DNA of 64,000 bases, taken from assembly GCF_030412965.1 (NCBI RefSeq), contig NZ_JAUHJQ010000004.1:77459-141458 (forward strand), read 5' to 3'. The position numbers were made by a program, and so were the translations under genes. Under the pieces are notes generated by a model. That model ran no database searches and was not told the origin of the DNA. It worked only from the letters and a program-made list of their open reading frames with translations. The stretch comes from Nocardioides oceani (GTDB lineage: Bacteria > Actinomycetota > Actinomycetes > Propionibacteriales > Nocardioidaceae). Shown one piece after another: positions 34,541 through 41,855 of this stretch (within the stretch, counting starts at the first letter, position 1; every line of letters starts with the position of its first letter).

Positions 34541-34933
34541 ATGAACGACGACAAGCGCAGCGTGCCCCTCTCCGAGCTGGCCGGCGGGACGGTCCGCCTG
34601 GTCGGCCAGTGGGTGGTCGGCCTGCGACGCACCACCGACGCCACGGACCCGACGGCGCGCACCGGCGAGCCGTTCGCGGTCTCCCGCCGCTGCCGCCACC
34701 AGCTCGCCGACCTGAGCAAGGGCCACGTCGACGAGGACGGCTGCCTGGTCTGCCCGTGGCACCAGAGCCGGTACGACGTGCGCACCGGCGCCATGGTCGA
34801 CGGCCCGAAGGGGTTCCTGGGCTACCACGGCCCGGCCCGCGGGTACCGCCAGTTCGTGGCGGCGTACGCCAAGGTCCTCACGCTGCGGACCGGCCGCGCA
34901 CGCGTCACCGGCGACCGGGTCGAGGTCGACTGA
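34541..34933 (+). CDS. Rieske [2Fe-2S] domain protein
   Basis: This 130-residue protein has one Rieske domain with C51-R-H53 and C71-P-W-H74, a C-x-H-x17-C-x2-H pattern (CRHQ ... CPWH). No membrane anchor or oxygenase catalytic domain is present, so it is a ferredoxin-like or regulatory Rieske protein. The electron partner is not evident. The ATG start at 34541 is preceded by a G-rich stretch. The kinase-like gene follows 33 bp later. Confidence 0.85.
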   Translation: MNDDKRSVPLSELAGGTVRLVGQWVVGLRRTTDATDPTARTGEPFAVSRRCRHQLADLSKGHVDEDGCLVCPWHQSRYDVRTGAMVDGPKGFLGYHGPARGYRQFVAAYAKVLTLRTGRARVTGDRVEVD

Positions 34934-34966
34934 GGGTCGCCGGTCCCCGACCGGCAGAATGTCCCG

Positions 34967-35569
34967 GTGCGCGCCCGGGTCATCGTCCTCGCCGGCCCCT
35001 CGGGGTCGGGCAAGTCGCGGCTCGCGGCTCGGATCGGGCTGCCGGTGCTGCGGCTCGACGACTTCTACAAGTCCGGCGGCGACCCGACGCTCCCCCGCAT
35101 CACCCACGGCGCGAACACCGGACTGGTCGACTGGGACCACCCGGACTCCTGGCTGCCCGAGGACGCGATGAGCGCGATGCGCGAGCTGTGCGAGCGCGGC
35201 GTGGCCGAGGTCCCGGTCTACGACATCGCGCACGACGGGCGCTGCGGGTGGCAGACCCTCGACCTCGACGGGGCGCGGTTCTTCGTCGCCGAGGGGATCT
35301 TCGCCCCCGACGTGGTGCAGCCGGCCCGCGAGGCGGGCATCCTCGCCGCGGCGTACTGCATCCGGCGCTCGCCGCTGCGCACGTTCTGGCTGCGTCTCCA
35401 GCGCGACCTGCGCGAGCACCGCAAGCCGCCGCTGGTGCTCGTCCGCCGCGGCCTCGCCCTCATGCGCGCCCAGCGCGAGGTGGTCGCCGAGGCCGTCGCG
35501 AAGGGCTGTACCCCCGTGACGCCCGACGAGGCCTGCGCCGACGCCCGACGGCTGCTCGCCGGCGGATGA
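34967..35569 (+). CDS. Uridine kinase-like P-loop protein
   Basis: This 200-residue protein has Walker A GPSGSGKS (residues 10-17) and the LRLDDFYKSGGDPTLP segment seen in uridine kinases and phosphoribulokinases. VDWDHPDSW and an RRSPLRTFWLRLQRDLREH lid-like region follow. It is likely to phosphorylate a nucleoside or similar substrate, in keeping with the salvage genes around it. The upstream hexamer CAGAAT (34955-34960) lies 6 nt before GTG 34967. Its stop overlaps the ATG of the next gene (ATGA). Confidence 0.75.
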   Translation: MRARVIVLAGPSGSGKSRLAARIGLPVLRLDDFYKSGGDPTLPRITHGANTGLVDWDHPDSWLPEDAMSAMRELCERGVAEVPVYDIAHDGRCGWQTLDLDGARFFVAEGIFAPDVVQPAREAGILAAAYCIRRSPLRTFWLRLQRDLREHRKPPLVLVRRGLALMRAQREVVAEAVAKGCTPVTPDEACADARRLLAGG

Positions 35570-36078
35570 CCCTCCCCTGGGGCGCCCCGCTGCGCCAGCC
35601 CGACCCGCTCTCGTGCGGGGCGTCGGTGCTGGTCGTGTCGCGGATGCTGGCCGAGGAGGAGTACGCCGCGCGAGCCGCCCGGTCCTTCCCGGCCGAGGTG
35701 CTCGCGATGCACCGACGGGTGACCGGCCCCCGCTCGCGGGACGGTCGCGCGCAGCTGCCCTGGCCGCGCGCCCTCGGCACCCCGCCCTGGGCGGTCGCGC
35801 GCGAGCTGGCGCTCGTCACCGGCTCGCCCTACCGCGTCCGCCGCGCGCGCTGGTCGACCCTCGGCGACGCATCCGGCCCGGTCGCGCTCTACGTCGGCAA
35901 CCGGTGGCTGCCGCGGCACGTCGTCCTCGTCCTGGCCGCCGACGGCGACCGGATGCGCCTCTACGACCCCGCCGTCGGCGGGCCCGTCATCGTGCGCCGG
36001 ACCGCCTTCGACGCCCGCCGGCTGCGGGTGGCCGGCTGGGACCGGCCCTGGTTCGCCGTCGTGCCCGCCCGCGCCTGA
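35566..36078 (+). CDS. C39-like/papain-fold predicted cysteine peptidase
   Basis: This 170-residue protein is not assigned to a named family with certainty. The order Q11 ... C17 (QPDPLSCGAS), H118 (LPRHVVLV) and D134 (LYDPAVGG) matches the catalytic set of C39-type papain-fold peptidases. There is no signal peptide, ABC exporter or double-glycine substrate nearby. Translational coupling to the kinase-like gene (ATGA overlap) implies a shared role. It could act on a peptide or isopeptide, or be an inactive member. Confidence 0.55.
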   Translation: MTLPWGAPLRQPDPLSCGASVLVVSRMLAEEEYAARAARSFPAEVLAMHRRVTGPRSRDGRAQLPWPRALGTPPWAVARELALVTGSPYRVRRARWSTLGDASGPVALYVGNRWLPRHVVLVLAADGDRMRLYDPAVGGPVIVRRTAFDARRLRVAGWDRPWFAVVPARA

Positions 36079-36108
36079 CGGTCGGATCGGCCGCCTGCCC
36101 TCCGGGCC

Positions 36109-36156
36109 GGACGTCATGCGAACGGAGCAAGCGGGTGCTCCCTCTGCATGACGTCC
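36109..36156. terminator. Imperfect hairpin (18 of 21 pairs, loop AGCGGG) between convergent genes
   Basis: Arms 36109-36129 and 36136-36156 pair with three mismatches around the loop AGCGGG. The hairpin overlaps the last 14 codons of the DUF559 gene and lies 30 bp after the C39-like stop. It is a near copy of the hairpin at 37228-37279. It would serve as a bidirectional terminator or be a mobile palindromic repeat. Confidence 0.6.
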
Positions 36157-37124
36157 GCTCGGTCGCTCCCGCGTTCCGCGTCCGGTGATACCGCCGAGTC
36201 GTCACCCCGGCCACGGAGCGCCTGCTCGATCTGGCCGTAGAACGTGTCCGGCTCCAGCCGGAGCCCCAGCGCGGGCACGCGGAGCACGCGGTCCCCGGCA
36301 AGGACGAGGTCGTTGTGCCGGACGGCGTCGCCGACGACGTGGTCGGCCCAGGCGTGCTGGATGCCGTCGACCTCGACGACCAGGCCGTGCGCCGGCCACG
36401 AGAGGTCCAGGAAGTACCGGCCGTTGCGGCCCCGTCGCAGCACCTGCCTCGCGGGCGCCGGCAACCCGCGACGCACCAGCTCCCGGACGATCGCCGCCTC
36501 GTCCAGTGTTCGCGCGCCGTCGACGAGCTCGTGGACCACCGCGTGGACGAGCGCCCGGCGGCGGTCCCGGCGCACGCGGAGCGCCTCGACACCGACCTGC
36601 TCGGCGGTGGCCAGCCCCTGCTGCACCGTCAGGGTCAGGAGGTACGCCGCCTGACGGTCGGTCGCGGCCCAGAGCGCGGCACGGACGGCGGCCACCGAGG
36701 GTGTCGTCCGCGGCACACCGGTGGCGACGACGTCGGCGGCGTTCCACCGCCGGGTCTGACGGATGTCGTAACGGGGGCTGCGCCGGACCCGGGCGCCGCG
36801 CGGCACGGACACGCGCACCCGGTCCACGGCGTACCGCTGCAGGCCACCGGCCACCAACGCGGACGCACCGTCGAGGCACGCGCGCGGGCCACCATGGAAC
36901 ACGGCTGCCCACTGGTGGCCGACGTGGCTGACCTCGCCGTTGTGCAGGCAGACCGACTGGTCCCCGAGCAGCTGCCAACGGTGGGCCCGCACCTGGCCGC
37001 GCACCTGCCACCGGGTGACGCCGAGCGCGTACAGCTGACGACGGGAGACGACACCTCCCTGGCGCCCGGCGACACGACGAGCGGCGGCGAGAGAGGGAAG
37101 GTCGTGCGGTGGCGTGGCAGGCAT
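36114..37124 (-). CDS. AbiEi-like HTH / DUF559 (Vsr-like nuclease fold) protein
   Basis: This 336-residue protein starts at ATG 37124. The N-terminus resembles the winged-helix domain of AbiEi-type antitoxins (SRRQLYALGVTRWQVRGQV). The C-terminal 110 residues form a DUF559/Vsr-like domain with FLDLSWPAHGLVVEVDGIQH, a D...ExDG...H layout of restriction-like nucleases. Such proteins are common in actinobacteria, usually without an AbiEii toxin partner, and none is seen here. The last 14 residues (ADVMQREHPLAPFA) are encoded by the hairpin repeat at 36109-36156. The gene sits between two near-identical hairpins. Confidence 0.7.
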   Translation of the reverse strand: MPATPPHDLPSLAAARRVAGRQGGVVSRRQLYALGVTRWQVRGQVRAHRWQLLGDQSVCLHNGEVSHVGHQWAAVFHGGPRACLDGASALVAGGLQRYAVDRVRVSVPRGARVRRSPRYDIRQTRRWNAADVVATGVPRTTPSVAAVRAALWAATDRQAAYLLTLTVQQGLATAEQVGVEALRVRRDRRRALVHAVVHELVDGARTLDEAAIVRELVRRGLPAPARQVLRRGRNGRYFLDLSWPAHGLVVEVDGIQHAWADHVVGDAVRHNDLVLAGDRVLRVPALGLRLEPDTFYGQIEQALRGRGDDSAVSPDAERGSDRADVMQREHPLAPFA

Positions 37125-37227
37125 GCGGCCACGTTCGCGTGCGCGGCCGCAGCGGACCGCTGGGCCGGCACCGCCCTGGGGGCAGCCACGTCGCTGAGCG
37201 TCCCTGTGCACGGCAGGCGGCCCTGCG

Positions 37228-37279
37228 GCGGACGTCATGCGGACGGAGCAAGCGGGTGCTCCGTCCGCATGACGTCCGC
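37228..37279. terminator. Perfect 23-bp-stem hairpin with loop AGCGGG
   Basis: Arms 37228-37250 and 37257-37279 are exact reverse complements around the loop AGCGGG, 9 bp after the adenosine deaminase stop. It shares loop, orientation and most of its stem with 36109-36156. It is a likely terminator for add, or one end of a palindrome-flanked cassette. Confidence 0.65.
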
Positions 37280-37287
37280 TCGACGGC

Positions 37288-38403
37288 TCAGCCCTGAGCG
37301 GCCTCGGTCGCGAGGGCGGCGTACCCCGGCTTGATCACCGAGGAGATCAGGTCGAAGCGCTGGTCGAAGGGCAGGAAGGCGGACTTCATGGCGTTGATGG
37401 TGAACCACTCGAGGTCGCGCAGGCCGTAGTCGAACGCCTGGGCGAGCGACCACATCTCGTGGGTCATCGAGGTGCCGCTCATCAGCCGGTTGTCGGTGTT
37501 GACCGTGACGCGGAAGCGCAGCCGCTTGAGCAGCCCGATCGGGTGCTCGGCCAGGGACGCGGCGGCACCGGTCTGCAGGTTCGACATCGGGCACATCTCC
37601 AGCGGGACCCGCTTGTCGCGGACGTACGCCGCGAGCCGGCCGAGCTCGACCGAGCCGTCCTCGTGGGCGGTGATGTCGTCGATGATCCGCACGCCGTGGC
37701 CAAGCCGGTCCGCACCGCACCACTGGAGCGCCTGCCAGATCGACGGCAGCCCGAACGCCTCGCCGGCGTGGATGGTGAAGTGCGCGTTCTCGCGCTGGAG
37801 GTACTCGAAGGCGTCGAGGTGCCGGGTGGGCGGGTAGCCCGCCTCCGCGCCGGCGATGTCGAACCCGGCGACGCCCCGGTCGCGCCAGGCGATGGCCAGC
37901 TCGGCGATCTCCATCGAGCGGGCCTGGTGGCGCATGGCGGTCAGCAGCTGACGTACGACGATCCGGTCGCCGGCGGCCGCGCAGCCCTCGTCGAAGCCCT
38001 GCTGCACCGCGGCGACGACCTCGTCGAGGCTGAGCCCGTCGCGGACGTGCTGCTCGGGGGCGTAGCGGATCTCGGCGTACACCACACCGTCCTCGACCAG
38101 GTCCTCCACGCACTCCCGCGCGACGCGGGTCAGCGCCTGGGCGCTCTGCATGACACCGACGGTGTGGTCGAAGGTCTCGAGGTAGCGCTCGAGGGAGCCG
38201 GAGTCCGCGGACTCGGTGAACCACCGGCCGAGCTCCTCGGCGCCGCCGCTCACCGGCAGCTCGTGGCCGCACCCGGCCGCGAGCTCGACGATCGTCTGCG
38301 GGCGGAGGCCCCCGTCGAGGTGGTCGTGCAGGAGGACCTTGGGTGCCCGGCGCACCTGCTCCTCGGTCAGCGGGGCGGGGGCACTATCTTGCATGCGGTC
38401 CAT
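37288..38403 (-). CDS. add: Adenosine deaminase
   Basis: This protein is 371 residues from ATG 38403; ATG 38394 or 38430 are alternatives, and 38394 gives an N-terminus closest to the mycobacterial length. Zinc and catalytic motifs are [12 protein letters not shown], the catalytic Glu in [13 protein letters not shown] and [11 protein letters not shown]. It deaminates adenosine and deoxyadenosine to (deoxy)inosine for the phosphorylase at 23.6 kb. It is divergent from the MaoC gene, and a perfect hairpin follows its stop. Confidence 0.94.
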   Translation of the reverse strand: MDRMQDSAPAPLTEEQVRRAPKVLLHDHLDGGLRPQTIVELAAGCGHELPVSGGAEELGRWFTESADSGSLERYLETFDHTVGVMQSAQALTRVARECVEDLVEDGVVYAEIRYAPEQHVRDGLSLDEVVAAVQQGFDEGCAAAGDRIVVRQLLTAMRHQARSMEIAELAIAWRDRGVAGFDIAGAEAGYPPTRHLDAFEYLQRENAHFTIHAGEAFGLPSIWQALQWCGADRLGHGVRIIDDITAHEDGSVELGRLAAYVRDKRVPLEMCPMSNLQTGAAASLAEHPIGLLKRLRFRVTVNTDNRLMSGTSMTHEMWSLAQAFDYGLRDLEWFTINAMKSAFLPFDQRFDLISSVIKPGYAALATEAAQG

Positions 38404-38462
38404 CCAAGCACCAGGGCCGCCGACGTCCACATCGCCTTCCGCACCTTCACCGAGGAGCCACC

Positions 38463-38918
38463 ATGCGTACGTTCTCCAGCTTCGAGGAGGTCGCCGCGGC
38501 GGCCGGCACCGACATCGGCAGCACCGACTGGGTGGAGATCGACCAGCAGCGCGTGGACCTCTTCGCCGAGGCCACCGGCGACCACCAGTGGATCCACGTC
38601 GACGTCGAGCGCTCCGCGACCGGCCCCTTCGGCGGCACCATCGCCCACGGCTACCTCACCCTCTCCCTCGTCCCGTGGCTCGGCAGCCAGGTCTTCGCCC
38701 TGGACACCCCCGGCGCGAAGCTGAACTACGGCGTCAACAAGGTGCGCTTCCCGAACCCGCTGCTCGTCGGCAAGCGGGTGCGCGGCCACGTCGCGTTCGG
38801 CGAGGTCACCGACATCCCCGCCGGCAAGCAGGCCGTCATCAAGTACACCGTCGAGATCGAGGGCGAGGCCAAGCCCGCCTGCGTCGCCGAGACCGTCGTC
38901 CTGCTGCTCGCCGACTGA
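38463..38918 (+). CDS. MaoC family (R)-specific enoyl-CoA hydratase-like protein
   Basis: This 151-residue single hotdog-fold protein has the hydratase 2 motif [14 protein letters not shown] (Asp-His dyad), then [16 protein letters not shown] and [14 protein letters not shown]. Family members hydrate enoyl-CoA or act in fatty acid metabolism. ATG 38463 has a GAGGAG ribosome-binding site 6 nt upstream. No beta-oxidation gene is adjacent. Confidence 0.9.
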   Translation: MRTFSSFEEVAAAAGTDIGSTDWVEIDQQRVDLFAEATGDHQWIHVDVERSATGPFGGTIAHGYLTLSLVPWLGSQVFALDTPGAKLNYGVNKVRFPNPLLVGKRVRGHVAFGEVTDIPAGKQAVIKYTVEIEGEAKPACVAETVVLLLAD

Positions 38919-38967
38919 GCGGCGGGAGCGCCGCTCGGCGGCGTCGAGCTCCTCGGTGGGGCGCCGG

Positions 38968-39171
38968 ATGAGCCTGCGTGCTCATGCGCCGACGCGACCG
39001 CCCGCCGATCCTGACCCGGTGCGACTCCTGAGGACCGTGGTCACCGTCCTGACCGCTCTGGCAGCGAGCTGCTTCGTGCACCTCGCGACCTCCGTCGGGC
39101 TCTCCTGGTGGGAGGCCGGCCTCCTCCCGGCCGCCGCCCTCGGGCTGGTCCTCGTGCTCCTCTGGACGTGA
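38968..39171 (+). CDS. Small predicted membrane protein
   Basis: This 67-residue frame from ATG 38968 has two hydrophobic stretches (VVTVLTALAASCFVHLAT and AAALGLVLVLLW) joined by a short loop, and a proline-rich basic N-terminus. It fits the 300-bp gap after the MaoC gene and has codon use like its neighbours. No family is recognised. An alternative start at GTG 38956 exists. Confidence 0.4.
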   Translation: MSLRAHAPTRPPADPDPVRLLRTVVTVLTALAASCFVHLATSVGLSWWEAGLLPAAALGLVLVLLWT

Positions 39172-39216
39172 GCACGCCGACCCCGGGCGTGCCGCCGAGC
39201 GGATGGCGTCGCGGGC

Positions 39217-39411
39217 ATGCCCGACACCCTGACCCCGGCCGAGCTCGCGAAGGAGCTCTGCGTCGCACCCAGGGCCGTCCGGCAGTGGCTGCGCGACCAT
39301 GGGTGGCAGAGCGTCCCCCACAGCCGCTGGCACCTCACGCCCGAGCAGGCCGCCGCCGTCCGCGAGCGCTTCCGCGACCCGGCGGGCGGGGACGGACGCC
39401 GGCCGTCCTGA
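39217..39411 (+). CDS. Small helix-turn-helix protein
   Basis: This 64-residue protein has LTPAELAKELCVAPRAVRQWLRDHGW, a helix-turn-helix like those of excisionase- or MerR-type small DNA-binding proteins, and then SRWHLTPEQAAAVRERF, a wing and a last helix. Similar short proteins occur widely in actinobacterial chromosomes (from memory), and no phage gene lies nearby. ATG 39217 lacks a clear ribosome-binding site. Confidence 0.55.
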   Translation: MPDTLTPAELAKELCVAPRAVRQWLRDHGWQSVPHSRWHLTPEQAAAVRERFRDPAGGDGRRPS

Positions 39412-39519
39412 CGCGGTGAGCCCGCGGCGGGCCCGGCCGCTGCGTCCGTGTGACTGGTGGGGCTGGAGTGACGCGAGGCCCGGGTACGCCGCGCCCGACG
39501 GCGCCCCGGGGCGGACGGG

Positions 39520-40257
39520 TCACCAGGGCACGACGCCGGCGTCCTCGAAGAACCCGCCGGTGGGGCCGTCGTCGGGCAGGGTGGCCAGCCGGATCGGCGT
39601 GGCCGCGCCCTGCTGCGGGGTGCGGGTGCCGCGGAAGCCGTTGAGGTCGGTGGCGACGTACCCGGGGCACGCGCAGTTGATCTTGATGCCGGTGCCGGCG
39701 AGCTCGCGGACGTACTGGAGCGTGACCGCGTTGAGGAACGTCTTCGACGGCGAGTACGCCGCCGCCACCGGCCCGACCGAGTCCTCGCCGCTCGCGGCGG
39801 CCTGGCGGGTGAGCGAGCCGACGCCGCTGGAGACGTTGACGATCCGCGGGGCCGGCGAGCGGAGCAGCAGCGGCAGCATCGCGTTGGTGACCCGGACGAC
39901 GCCGATCACGTTCGTCTCCACGACCGTGCGGATCACGTCGACGTCGACCGTGGTCGGCGCCTGCGGCACGCTGCCGGTGATGCCGGCGTTGTTGACCAGC
40001 GCGTCGAGCCGCCCCACCTCCCCGAGCCGTCGCGCGGCGGCCGCCACGCTCTCGTCGTCGGTGACGTCGAGCGGCACGCCGAAGGCGTCGACGCCCGCCT
40101 CGCGCAGCCGCTCCACCGCCTCCTGCCCCCGGGCCGCGTCGCGCGCCCCCACCCCCACCTGCCAGCCGAGGGCACCCAGGCCCGCAGCGATCTCGTAGCC
40201 GATCCCCTTGTTCGCGCCCGTGACCAGGGCGACCTTCTTCTCCGTCATGCCGTTCAT
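39520..40257 (-). CDS. SDR family oxidoreductase
   Basis: This 245-residue classical short-chain dehydrogenase has the cofactor motif TGANKGIG, LVNNAGITG, the Ser in IVNVSSGVG and the YSPSK Tyr-x3-Lys, with CPGYVATDLN. A basic residue after the first strand (GARDAARG) suggests NADPH. Similar proteins are carbonyl reductases of unknown substrate. The start is ATG 40257, with another ATG three codons in. It is divergent from a LysR gene across a dyad at 40304-40322, so LysR probably controls it. Confidence 0.88.
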   Translation of the reverse strand: MNGMTEKKVALVTGANKGIGYEIAAGLGALGWQVGVGARDAARGQEAVERLREAGVDAFGVPLDVTDDESVAAAARRLGEVGRLDALVNNAGITGSVPQAPTTVDVDVIRTVVETNVIGVVRVTNAMLPLLLRSPAPRIVNVSSGVGSLTRQAAASGEDSVGPVAAAYSPSKTFLNAVTLQYVRELAGTGIKINCACPGYVATDLNGFRGTRTPQQGAATPIRLATLPDDGPTGGFFEDAGVVPW

Positions 40258-40303
40258 CCTTCGGCGCCGCGACCGGGCGGTCCAACACCGCCCTGGTCAG
40301 GGT

Positions 40304-40322
40304 CGATACCTCACGGGTATCG
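40304..40322. promoter_or_regulatory. LysR-type dyad CGATACC-N5-GGTATCG in the SDR/LysR divergent gap
   Basis: The perfect 7-bp arms CGATACC and GGTATCG are separated by TCACG, giving the ATACC-N5-GGTAT form with the T-N11-A spacing used by LysR regulators. It lies 20 bp upstream of the -10 box of the LysR gene and 47 bp from the SDR start, suited to control both. Confidence 0.7.
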
Positions 40323-40342
40323 GTCTCTCGGCCGCGCGGGAC

Positions 40343-40348
40343 TAGAGT
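40343..40348 (+). promoter_or_regulatory. -10 box TAGAGT of the LysR gene
   Basis: TAGAGT is followed by 7 nt and the GTG at 40356. Confidence 0.55.
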
Positions 40349-40355
40349 CGCGCTC

Positions 40356-41201
40356 GTGGAGACCCGGGAGCTGCGGTACTTCGTCGCCGTCGCGGAGGAG
40401 CTGCACTTCGGCCGCGCCGCGGAGCGCCTCGGCATCGCCCAGCCGCCGCTCTCCCGCGCGATCAGCCAGCTCGAGCGCCGCCTCGGCACGCCGCTGCTGA
40501 CCCGCTCCAGCCGCTCGGTGACGCTCACCGCGGCCGGCGCCGTCCTGCTGCACGAGGCGCGCGCCGCCCTCGACGCGGTCGAGGCCGCCGAGCAGCGCAC
40601 CCGGCGCGCGGCGGTCGCCTCCGCCGGGCGTCCCACGATCGTGCTGGCGAGCAAGGCCGGGGCGTCCAACGAGCTGCTGGCCAAGCTGCTCGACGCGTAC
40701 GCCGCGGAGCCCGGCGCCGCCCACGTGGACGTGGCGCTGTGCGCGCCCGGTGAGCAGCAGCGGCTGCTGCGGACCGGCCGGGCCGACGTGGCGATCCTGC
40801 ACGCGCCGTACGACGACCTCACCGGCCTGGACGTCGAGGACCTCGTCACCGAGACCCAGGTCGTCATCCTCCCGCCCGGCCACCCGCTCAGCGCGTCCCG
40901 GGAGCTGCGGATGGCCGACCTCGACGGGATCGACCTGCCGGTGCCGCGGTGGCCCGGGCGCGACGGGCGGTACGCCGACGGGCCGGGGCCGGAGGTCCGC
41001 GACCACACCCAGCTGCTGCAGCTGATCTCGCTGGGCCGGACGTACTTCCTCGCACCCGAGTCGGCCCGCAGCCAGCTGCGCGACGACGTCGTCGCGGTGC
41101 CCGTCCTGGACGCACGGACGGTCACCACCGTGGTCGCGTGGCCGCCGCACAGCCGCTCGCAGCACGTCGCCCAGCTGGTGCGGACCGCGCTGCGGCTCTG
41201 A
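40356..41201 (+). CDS. LysR family transcriptional regulator
   Basis: This 281-residue protein has an N-terminal winged helix (ELRYFVAVAEELHFGRAAERLGIAQPPLSRAISQLE) and a periplasmic-binding-like effector domain. GTG 40356 is set by the -10 box. It is divergent from the SDR gene with a LysR-type dyad between them. The expected role is autoregulation and control of the SDR gene in response to an unknown small molecule. Confidence 0.93.
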   Translation: METRELRYFVAVAEELHFGRAAERLGIAQPPLSRAISQLERRLGTPLLTRSSRSVTLTAAGAVLLHEARAALDAVEAAEQRTRRAAVASAGRPTIVLASKAGASNELLAKLLDAYAAEPGAAHVDVALCAPGEQQRLLRTGRADVAILHAPYDDLTGLDVEDLVTETQVVILPPGHPLSASRELRMADLDGIDLPVPRWPGRDGRYADGPGPEVRDHTQLLQLISLGRTYFLAPESARSQLRDDVVAVPVLDARTVTTVVAWPPHSRSQHVAQLVRTALRL

Positions 41202-41231
41202 AACGGGGAGGACCTCCGCCCCCGGGCTGCC

Positions 41232-41237
41232 TAGGCT
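41232..41237 (+). promoter_or_regulatory. -10 box TAGGCT of the 41246 gene
   Basis: TAGGCT is followed by 8 nt and the GTG at 41246. Confidence 0.5.
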
Positions 41238-41245
41238 GCGGGAGC

Positions 41246-41845
41246 GTGACGCCCGACGAGGTACGCCGGCTGGCCGGCTCGGCCCACGAGCGGTGGACCG
41301 AGCTCGAGCTCGTGCACCGCTCCTCCTACCTCTCGGTCCACGCCACCCTCCGGCACGGAGAGCTCGACGGCGTCGTGCTCGACGACGGCCGCCGCGTCCG
41401 CGAGCGCGGCGCTCCCCCGTCCTCGTGGTCGCTGCGCCCGCTGGAGCCCTACGCCACCAGCTACGAGTGGTCGGCGATGCTCGACCCGCACGAGCTGACC
41501 GAGGGCGTGGAGATCACCGACGTACGCCGGGCGGAGCTGTTCGGCCGACCGGTCGTTGCGTTCGTGGCCCGGGCGGTGACCGGCTACGACCCGATCTGCT
41601 CGTGCTGCCCGCTGGTCCTCTCCGAGGTCTCCGAGCGGCTCGAGCACGGCGAGGACCGGACACCGGCGGCGCCCGGGGACCTGCCCACCGCGACCGAGCT
41701 CGCGCTCGACCTGGGGGTCGGCATCGTCGTCAGCAGCCGGGAGCGCGACGGTCGGCGCGGCGGATGGTTCACCAACGAGCTGCTGCGGGCGGTCGCCGAC
41801 CCCGGCGCTGGCGCTGAAGCGGGGAACGGCGCCCGCACCGCGTAG
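41246..41845 (+). CDS. Hypothetical protein
   Basis: I do not recognise this 199-residue soluble protein. It has no signal peptide or membrane helix. A CSCC cluster (YDPICSCCPLVLSE) and an acidic, Trp-containing N-terminal half are the visible features. The start is fixed by the -10 box 8 nt upstream. The gene ends 10 bp before prfC, which has its own -10 box inside the end of this gene. Confidence 0.6.
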   Translation: MTPDEVRRLAGSAHERWTELELVHRSSYLSVHATLRHGELDGVVLDDGRRVRERGAPPSSWSLRPLEPYATSYEWSAMLDPHELTEGVEITDVRRAELFGRPVVAFVARAVTGYDPICSCCPLVLSEVSERLEHGEDRTPAAPGDLPTATELALDLGVGIVVSSRERDGRRGGWFTNELLRAVADPGAGAEAGNGARTA

Positions 41846-41848
41846 ATT
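41843..41848 (+). promoter_or_regulatory. -10 box TAGATT of prfC
   Basis: TAGATT overlaps the stop of the preceding gene and is followed by 7 nt and the GTG at 41856. Confidence 0.55.
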
Positions 41849-41855
41849 TTCCGCC

